NCBI GenBank assembly: GCA_002450895.1
Contig: DKAR01000163.1
Coordinates: 1-9,930 of the forward strand
DNA from: Proteobacteria bacterium UBA6921
GTDB lineage: Bacteria > Pseudomonadota > Gammaproteobacteria > SG8-11
Length of the DNA: 9,930 nt
Direction of reading: 5' to 3'
Shown: one piece after another, positions 5,881 to 9,930 of the stretch
Layout: each line of letters starts with the position of its first letter
Position numbering within the stretch: the first letter of the stretch is position 1
The notes under the pieces: generated by a model
What the model was told of the DNA's origin: nothing
Databases searched by the model: none
What the model saw: the letters and a program-made list of their open reading frames with translations, nothing else
Program-made: the position numbers and the translations under genes

Positions 5881-8005
5881 TTTTGCAACCGCTCAGGCGC
5901 ATGCGTGCCTTGGCGTGCCCTTGGCTTGCGGCGGCGTTCAGCCATTTATTGGATTCGCGCGGATTCTTTTTTACCAGTTTTCCGTCCTGGTAAAGCACGC
6001 CCAGACGGTACTGTGCTTCCGGATGTCCTTCCTCCGCGGCTTTCGTCCACCATTTGATGGCCTCGTCCGGGCTTGATGTGACGGTATTGGCGCGGGCGTA
6101 GAGTTCGCCGAGCTTGAACTCGGATTCGCGATGGCCGGATTGCGCCGCGCGCAGATACCAGCGAACCGCATTTTCAGGGTCTGCGCTTCCTGAACCACCG
6201 CTTTCAAGGATTTCAGCAAGCCGGTACTGGGCGTCTGTATCCTGTGACTCGGCCGCAAGCGCGAGCCAGTGCATCGCCTTGGTTGTATCCTGCTCGACAT
6301 ATTTTCCCGAGAGATAGAACTCGCCAAGGGCGCGCTGCGCTGCGGTGTCGTTGTGCTCCGCCGACGTCGCGAGAAACTTCAGTGCCGTCGCCGAATCCTC
6401 AGGCGAAGGGTTGGCTGAAGCGTCGGCCAGAATCATCATTGCGTACTCGTATTGTCCGCGACTGTTGCCGGTGTCTGCCGCCTTCCGGAACCAACGGAGT
6501 GCTTCGGTACGATTCTGCGGAACACCGGAGCCGTCGCGATGAATCTGCCCTAATTCCAACTGCGCTTCCGTATCAGTCGCGGCGGCCTTGAAGTACCACT
6601 TCAATGCGGAGTCCGGATCGCGATCCGGATTCGCTTCGTTGCGCAATAAATCAGCCAGTAATTTCATGGCGGGCGTATGACCTTGCGATGCTGCCGCCGT
6701 CAGCCATTTGGTGACAATTGACAAATCGACGGCGCCATTTTTCGCGTCACTATAAATTGCAGCGAGGTGCATTTGAGCGTCGAGATGATTTTGTTCCGCT
6801 GCTTTTGTGTACCAAGTGAGTGCCTGTTGTGGATTGCGCTCGGTTTCCGAGCCGGATTCATACATTCGTGCGAGTTTGAATTGAGCGTTCTTGTCGCCCT
6901 TGTTTGCCGCAGTGCGAGCAACTTCAAAATTTGAAAGTGGCGGAGGGGGAGGGGGTGGTGCCGGCGGCATCGCTACCCGGGCGGTTTTTTCCGCCGCAGC
7001 GGCGGCGGCACGTTCCTCGGCAATGCGTGCGCGCTCCCTGACGGTGGCGGCCTGCATTTCTTCTTCGCGTCGCTTCGCTGCGGCACGCTCTTGTTCTTCG
7101 CGCTTGCGCTTTTCTTCCTGAGCCTTGAGTTCCTGCTGCCTTTCCGCTTCTTCATCGCGCGTCGCGTTGCGATCCAGTTTGGCCAAGGCGGCAATCGCAT
7201 CTTCATTTTTGCCACGCGCAGCCATTGTCAGCCAGCGCTTCGCCTGAATCGGATTACGGTCGACTCCCGATCCGCGCGTGTACAACATGCCGAGCTCGTA
7301 CTGTGCGGGAGCGAATCCGTTTTCTGCCGCTCTTCGAAACCACGTCGCGGATTTCTTTTGATCGATCGCTACGCCAATTCCGTTGAGGTACATCTTGCCG
7401 AGTTGAAGCTGTGCATCCGGGAATTCCTGCTCCGCTGCGTCGTTCAGCCACTCCACCGCCGCCGCGGGATTCCGTTTTGAAGCTTTACCTTCCAGGTAGA
7501 GCAATCCGACGCGAAATTTTGCTTCGGAATCTCCCTTCTCGGCAGCTTTCAGGTACCAACCCAGCGAGTCCGCGTCGCTGCGCTTAACGACGCGACCCGC
7601 GCGGTACCATTCACCCATCAGCTTCTGGGCCGCGATGTGGCCGCCGTTGGCGGCTTTGATATACCACTTGAACGCTACAGCATCGTTCTTCTGCCCAAAT
7701 TGTCCTGTTTCATTGCCTTGGCCCAATTCAAACAGGGCATCGAGGTGGCCTTGGGATGCGGCGCGCTCGTACCATTGTTGCGCAGCCTGCACGTCCACGC
7801 TGACGCCCTGGCCAGTGGCATACATCTGCGCCAGCATGAACTGCGCACTTGGATCATTACCCGCGTCAGCCATCGCGCGGATTTGGTCGACCGGTATTAC
7901 CACGTCGCCACGCGCTGGCAGCACAAGCAGCGTACCGGTGGTTACAGCGATCAGCGCGAGACGAATCAGCAGCGTTGCGGTTTTTCGGGCATGTAAGGCA
8001 GTCAT
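5873..8005 (-). CDS. Large exported Sel1-repeat protein with two arrays split by coiled coil and polyproline
   Basis: The protein is 710 aa. A signal peptide (basic start, core LLIRLALIAVTTGTLLVLP, cut near residue 33) sends it to the periplasm. Residues 51-278 hold about six Sel1 repeats of 36 residues with the usual AQxxLGxxYxxG...A..WYxKAAxxGH pattern. Residues 282-342 are a Glu/Arg/Lys/Gln-rich heptad-like coiled coil with an Ala run (333-338). Residues 347-356 are almost pure Pro. Residues 371-700 hold about nine more repeats, ending in a degenerate one and GCKTC. Sel1 proteins are scaffolds for protein or peptidoglycan-linked assemblies, and the partner here is unknown. The ATG at 8005 has GTGGA nearby and gives the only good signal peptide. 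The two arrays joined by a hinge could be an internal duplication, as both use the same repeat type. No link to copper is visible apart from position. Confidence 0.9.
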   Translation of the reverse strand: MTALHARKTATLLIRLALIAVTTGTLLVLPARGDVVIPVDQIRAMADAGNDPSAQFMLAQMYATGQGVSVDVQAAQQWYERAASQGHLDALFELGQGNETGQFGQKNDAVAFKWYIKAANGGHIAAQKLMGEWYRAGRVVKRSDADSLGWYLKAAEKGDSEAKFRVGLLYLEGKASKRNPAAAVEWLNDAAEQEFPDAQLQLGKMYLNGIGVAIDQKKSATWFRRAAENGFAPAQYELGMLYTRGSGVDRNPIQAKRWLTMAARGKNEDAIAALAKLDRNATRDEEAERQQELKAQEEKRKREEQERAAAKRREEEMQAATVRERARIAEERAAAAAAEKTARVAMPPAPPPPPPPLSNFEVARTAANKGDKNAQFKLARMYESGSETERNPQQALTWYTKAAEQNHLDAQMHLAAIYSDAKNGAVDLSIVTKWLTAAASQGHTPAMKLLADLLRNEANPDRDPDSALKWYFKAAATDTEAQLELGQIHRDGSGVPQNRTEALRWFRKAADTGNSRGQYEYAMMILADASANPSPEDSATALKFLATSAEHNDTAAQRALGEFYLSGKYVEQDTTKAMHWLALAAESQDTDAQYRLAEILESGGSGSADPENAVRWYLRAAQSGHRESEFKLGELYARANTVTSSPDEAIKWWTKAAEEGHPEAQYRLGVLYQDGKLVKKNPRESNKWLNAAASQGHAKARMRLSGCKTC
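6938..6958. repeat. G-rich tract encoding the polyproline run
   Basis: The + strand is almost only G here, with a few C, A and T interruptions. It encodes P350-P356 of the Sel1 protein on the - strand. Four or more G-runs make a G-quadruplex on the non-template side of the DNA conceivable. The interruptions make phase-variable slippage less likely than in a pure homopolymer. Confidence 0.6.
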
Positions 8006-8172
8006 CTTTCCACTAATTTAAGATTTAGAGACGGTCCATCGCCTGAAATTGGAATGGTGCATACTTTCCATCTTTGGAAGTTATAGTCCAAATACGTTGT
8101 GTTTCGCATTGCCACCGCGGCCCTTTCGTGCGGTGTTACTCACTTCCAATATCGTTACTTGTGAGGACAAAC
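8006..8172. promoter_or_regulatory. Divergent intergenic region with repeated TTGGAA-type motif
   Basis: This is 167 nt between two divergently transcribed genes, so both promoters should lie here. A short motif recurs: ATTGGAATG (8048-8056), TTTGGAAGT (8073-8081), and in inverse orientation ACTTTCCAT (8063-8071) and ACTTCCAAT (8142-8150). The second and third copies make an imperfect palindrome around 8063-8081. TATAGT at 8082-8087 resembles a -10 box but has no good -35 partner. Operator function is inferred only from the repetition. Confidence 0.35.
8161..8167 (+). promoter_or_regulatory. Ribosome binding site of the Met-rich protein gene
   Basis: GTGAGGA lies 5 nt upstream of the ATG at 8173. 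It favours this start over the in-frame ATG about 100 nt upstream, which would put residues unlike a signal peptide in front of the leader. Confidence 0.6.
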
Positions 8173-8622
8173 ATGAATTCACTGGTTTTGCGCGGTGCGT
8201 TGTTCCTGATGGCCGTCTTTGCCGCAACCGCAATGGCGGGCAATGACAGTAATACGGATCGGTCGGGTCCAGCGGGACGCGCCGTACAACCCCGCGCCAT
8301 GATGCCTTCGAATCCGGGATTGTTGCAGCAGCTCTCTGAAAATACGCGGATTATGACCCAGCAAATGGACGCGTTGGAAAAAGCAGATGACCCGAAGCGG
8401 CGGGCGCAAATTCTTCAGGAGCATCGAGTCTCCATGGAAGATCAATTAAGACTGATTCAGACCCTGGTGGGACGTGGACCGCTGGCTACTGGAATGGGCC
8501 CCGGGTCGCCGATGGACCGCCGAATGTCTGCACTGGAACAGCGAGTCGAATTGCTGCAGGAAATGATGTCGCAAATGCTTAAGCACCAGGAGCAACTTTC
8601 GCCGAAGCCGGACAAAAAGTAA
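8173..8622 (+). CDS. Small Met-rich periplasmic helical protein, unknown family
   Basis: The protein is 149 aa. It has a Sec leader (MNSLVLRGALFLMAVFAATAMA, cut near residue 22), then a flexible Gly/Ser/Pro segment. Two amphipathic helices follow, residues 50-99 and 112-140, joined by a Gly/Pro loop (GRGPLATGMGPGSP). Eleven Met occur in about 127 mature residues, many at helix positions (RIMTQQM, MEDQL, EMMSQMLKH), with no Cys. The segment ADDPKRRAQILQEHRVSMEDQ resembles small Met/His-rich periplasmic proteins that I have seen near copper genes in Proteobacteria, and the helical hairpin recalls Spy/CpxP or CnrX-type sensors, but I cannot assign a family. Metal binding is inferred from the Met content. 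It is probably transcribed from the divergent region, and no strong terminator follows. Confidence 0.8.
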   Translation: MNSLVLRGALFLMAVFAATAMAGNDSNTDRSGPAGRAVQPRAMMPSNPGLLQQLSENTRIMTQQMDALEKADDPKRRAQILQEHRVSMEDQLRLIQTLVGRGPLATGMGPGSPMDRRMSALEQRVELLQEMMSQMLKHQEQLSPKPDKK

Positions 8623-8830
8623 TCCTAACCCCGCGTGATCGTGTATCGATGGTCACGCATTTGAGAAGCCGTTCACCAATCCGGCCCTGCATATCGCGAC
8701 AATTCTTGACGCGCCCCGCAACTCGAGACCCACTGAATCAGTAAGCTGTCCCTACTTTGCAAGTGACTGTGATTACGCAGCGCGGGCAACGGAAAACATA
8801 AGGGGTCAAGGGTTGTTTAGGGGGTCTGTC
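8623..8830 (+). other. Intergenic gap before the GlyGly-CTERM gene
   Basis: This is 208 nt with no credible gene. GCGTGA (8633-8638) and TCACGC (8653-8658) form a 6-bp stem with a long loop and no clear T-run, a weak terminator candidate for the Met-rich gene. A TTGAC at about 8706 resembles a -35 box but lacks a matching -10. The downstream ribosome binding site is at the right edge. Confidence 0.45.
8819..8824 (+). promoter_or_regulatory. Strong ribosome binding site that fixes the start at 8831
   Basis: AGGGGG lies 6 nt upstream of the ATG at 8831. An in-frame TTG at 8813 would place this site inside the gene and spoil the signal peptide, so the ATG is preferred. Confidence 0.7.
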
Positions 8831-9517
8831 ATGTATCGCTGTTTTCTTGCCAGGGCAGCCTGGTTGTTGGGTGTCGCTCTGGCACTGGCTGTTAATACCG
8901 CTTCGGCGCTTGAGTCATTCTACGATTCTGATTGCACGGCATCCGGCTGTCACAATGCAGTGACCGCGACCAATACGCGCACGTGTACCGGGTGTCACTA
9001 TCATGCATCGCACCCTACGGTTAACGGAATCGTCGATGTCACTTCGTTTAACCTGAAGGTAACCACCGACAAGACGTCGTACACGGTTGGAGACACCATC
9101 ACCGTTTCAGTTTCAGGTGGAAACAAGAGTAACGACAGCTGGTTTCGCCTACGTCTATATGATGCCAAAGACACGATTCTCGCCAGTTGTAACCGCAGCA
9201 CCGTCGGCGGATGTTCGCTTTCGACGAAGCTGACCGCGCGCGCCCAATCTGGAATGTCCAGCCTGAAAGTGGGCTGGTTCGGAAATACCTCGCGCGAAAA
9301 AATGAACGCTGTTTACGCCTCAGGCAGTGGCGGCACGACCAATGTCGGCGCGCCAAGCGGTCACGTAGAAGAAGTGCTGACGACGAATACATTCATCGTC
9401 AGCGATGCGGCTCCTGCACCGGCTGCGTCGTCCAGCAGTTCCGGTGGTGGTGGCAGCATTGATGTATTTGTACTACTCGCGGCCCTGTTCGGGGCCGGAC
9501 GGTCGCGACGTAGATAA
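8831..9517 (+). CDS. Putative two-heme c-type protein with GlyGly-CTERM sorting tail
   Basis: The protein is 228 aa. A signal peptide ends near residue 26 (NTASA). The mature N-terminus has two heme-attachment-like motifs: CTASGCH (residues 35-41, CX4CH) and CTGCH (52-56, CXXCH), with H58 and H61 close by as possible axial ligands. Residues about 70-190 look like a beta-sandwich or Ig-like domain (TSYTVGDTITVSVSGG, then alternating strands), with C120 and C128 perhaps forming a disulfide. The end is a textbook GlyGly-CTERM: a Ser-rich spacer (200-204), GGGG (205-208), a hydrophobic helix (about 210-221) and RSRRR. Such tails are cut by rhombosortase, an intramembrane rhomboid protease, usually for surface display or secretion. 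No rhombosortase gene is in this window. A surface-exposed electron-transfer or sensing role is inferred. A clean terminator follows and no partner gene adjoins. Confidence 0.85.
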   Translation: MYRCFLARAAWLLGVALALAVNTASALESFYDSDCTASGCHNAVTATNTRTCTGCHYHASHPTVNGIVDVTSFNLKVTTDKTSYTVGDTITVSVSGGNKSNDSWFRLRLYDAKDTILASCNRSTVGGCSLSTKLTARAQSGMSSLKVGWFGNTSREKMNAVYASGSGGTTNVGAPSGHVEEVLTTNTFIVSDAAPAPAASSSSSGGGGSIDVFVLLAALFGAGRSRRR

Positions 9518-9542
9518 TAAGTAGAGTTGGGTCGACTAATTT

Positions 9543-9566
9543 GCGAAACACGGATGTTTCGCTTTT
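9543..9566 (+). terminator. Intrinsic terminator of the GlyGly-CTERM gene
   Basis: GCGAAACA (9543-9550) and TGTTTCGC (9555-9562) form a perfect 8-bp stem with the 4-nt loop CGGA. TTTT follows directly, 26 nt after the stop codon. Confidence 0.85.
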
Positions 9567-9730
9567 GTCGTTTCTGGGGTTCCGCATTTGAGTCCATTCG
9601 CGGGCACGGCCCGCTTTCCTCGAAACACTCTCGTCGACTGGTGCAGCATTGCTAGTGCGCTCCGCTTGCCGCGATTCGGGTGACGCAAAAAACCGCTCGT
9701 CCAACTGATTAGCCTCGTCACAATCTGAGT
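9567..9730. other. Non-coding stretch between two terminators
   Basis: About 160 nt without a supported gene. The one visible structure is GCGGGC (9600-9605) / GCCCGC (9609-9614) with a 3-nt loop followed by TTTCCT, perhaps a back-up terminator. Open frames on the - strand here run into the GlyGly-CTERM gene and have no recognisable features. Confidence 0.5.
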
Positions 9731-9766
9731 TGCCCAAACAAATGAGCCGCCCGAAGGCGGCTCATT
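9731..9766 (-). terminator. Strong intrinsic terminator with UUCG tetraloop
   Basis: AATGAGCCGCC (9741-9751) and GGCGGCTCATT (9756-9766) form a perfect 11-bp stem. On the - strand the loop reads TTCG closed by C-G, the extra-stable tetraloop, and the stem is followed by TTGTTTG. It lies 24 nt beyond the stop of the - strand frame at the window edge. Confidence 0.88.
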
Positions 9767-9790
9767 CAAGACTCGGGTACGTTGTCGACG

Positions 9791-9930
9791 CTACTGCATT
9801 TGTCGCAGGCGGCTGTTCTTGCCGAGTTGTGCCTTGAGGAATTCCATTTGATCGGCCAGGATCCGGCGGTTGGTCAATACAAGATACTCCGCCCAGTTCG
9901 GCACGAACGGAATGGCCAGCAGAGGCATCT
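9791..9930 (-). CDS. C-terminal end or short frame, possibly integrase/transposase-like (partial)
   Basis: The last 46 sense codons of a - strand frame run to a TAG at 9791-9793 and are followed by a strong terminator, which supports real expression. The frame is open at the window edge. An ATG at 9928-9926 could be a start or an internal Met. The visible peptide has a hydrophobic start (MPLLAIPFVPNWAEYLVL), then a basic/amphipathic helix (NRRILADQMEFLKAQLGK) and ends RLRQMQ. The helix resembles the ENxxLRxQL-type N-terminal helix of integrase-core transposases, where an RLR(L/F)TD motif normally follows and the protein continues for about 300 residues. Here it stops, so it could be a truncated remnant. 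The resemblance is faint and an unrelated protein is quite possible. Confidence 0.35.
   Translation of the reverse strand, partial: MPLLAIPFVPNWAEYLVLTNRRILADQMEFLKAQLGKNSRLRQMQ

Noticed and set aside
5497..6057. + strand open frame of 186 codons
   Set aside because: It runs opposite DUF2892 and the 3' end of the Sel1 gene, with no leader, no motif and no ribosome site.
6938..6958. Phase-variable homopolymer
   Set aside because: The G tract is interrupted by C, A and T and encodes a polyproline linker, where length variation in codons would be tolerated. There is no sign of a frame switch.
5873..8005. Tandem DNA repeats or CRISPR-like array
   Set aside because: The periodicity is at the protein level (36-residue Sel1 repeats). 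DNA copies are diverged and there are no identical repeats with unique spacers.
9399..9737. - strand open frame of 112 codons between the terminators
   Set aside because: It overlaps the GlyGly-CTERM tail antisense, crosses the + strand terminator and shows no motif.

Overview
The window looks like a piece of a gammaproteobacterial chromosome. The lines of evidence are a CusA-type heavy-metal RND pump, Tat and Sec signal peptides with an outer-membrane barrel (Gram-negative envelope), and a GlyGly-CTERM tail, a sorting signal best known from Gammaproteobacteria. Species cannot be given from the sequence alone. No tRNA, rRNA, CRISPR array or complete insertion sequence is visible.

Region 1 (1-5442, all + strand) is a copper/silver-handling gene run. 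It starts with the 3' part of cusA. Next come a Tat-exported two-domain multicopper oxidase, an outer-membrane beta-barrel protein 7 nt downstream, and a small His-rich periplasmic protein whose start overlaps the barrel stop (ATGA). After a 139-nt gap comes a DUF2231 membrane protein with a 15-histidine tail. Last is a monoheme c-type cytochrome whose first 44 nt lie inside the DUF2231 gene. Four consecutive exported products (oxidase, small peptide, DUF2231 tail, cytochrome) carry His-rich flexible segments. This suggests one envelope system in which a pump expels Cu(I)/Ag(I), an oxidase detoxifies Cu(I), His-rich tails buffer metal, and a cytochrome may exchange electrons with the oxidase. 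The last two links are inference.

Region 2 (5491-8005, - strand) holds a short YgaP-like DUF2892 membrane protein, convergent with the cytochrome. Upstream of it is a large exported Sel1-repeat protein of about 15 repeats in two arrays, separated by a charged coiled coil and a polyproline run, with a terminator overlapping its stop codon.

Region 3 (8006-9566, + strand) begins with a divergent intergenic region carrying four copies of a TTGGAA-type motif. It is followed by a Met-rich small periplasmic helical protein, a 208-nt gap, and a putative two-heme protein with an Ig-like middle and a GlyGly-CTERM tail, closed by a clean intrinsic terminator.

Region 4 (9567-9930) is mostly non-coding. 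It ends with the C-terminal 46 codons of a - strand reading frame, faintly like the N-terminal helix of integrase-type transposases, followed by a strong UUCG-loop terminator.
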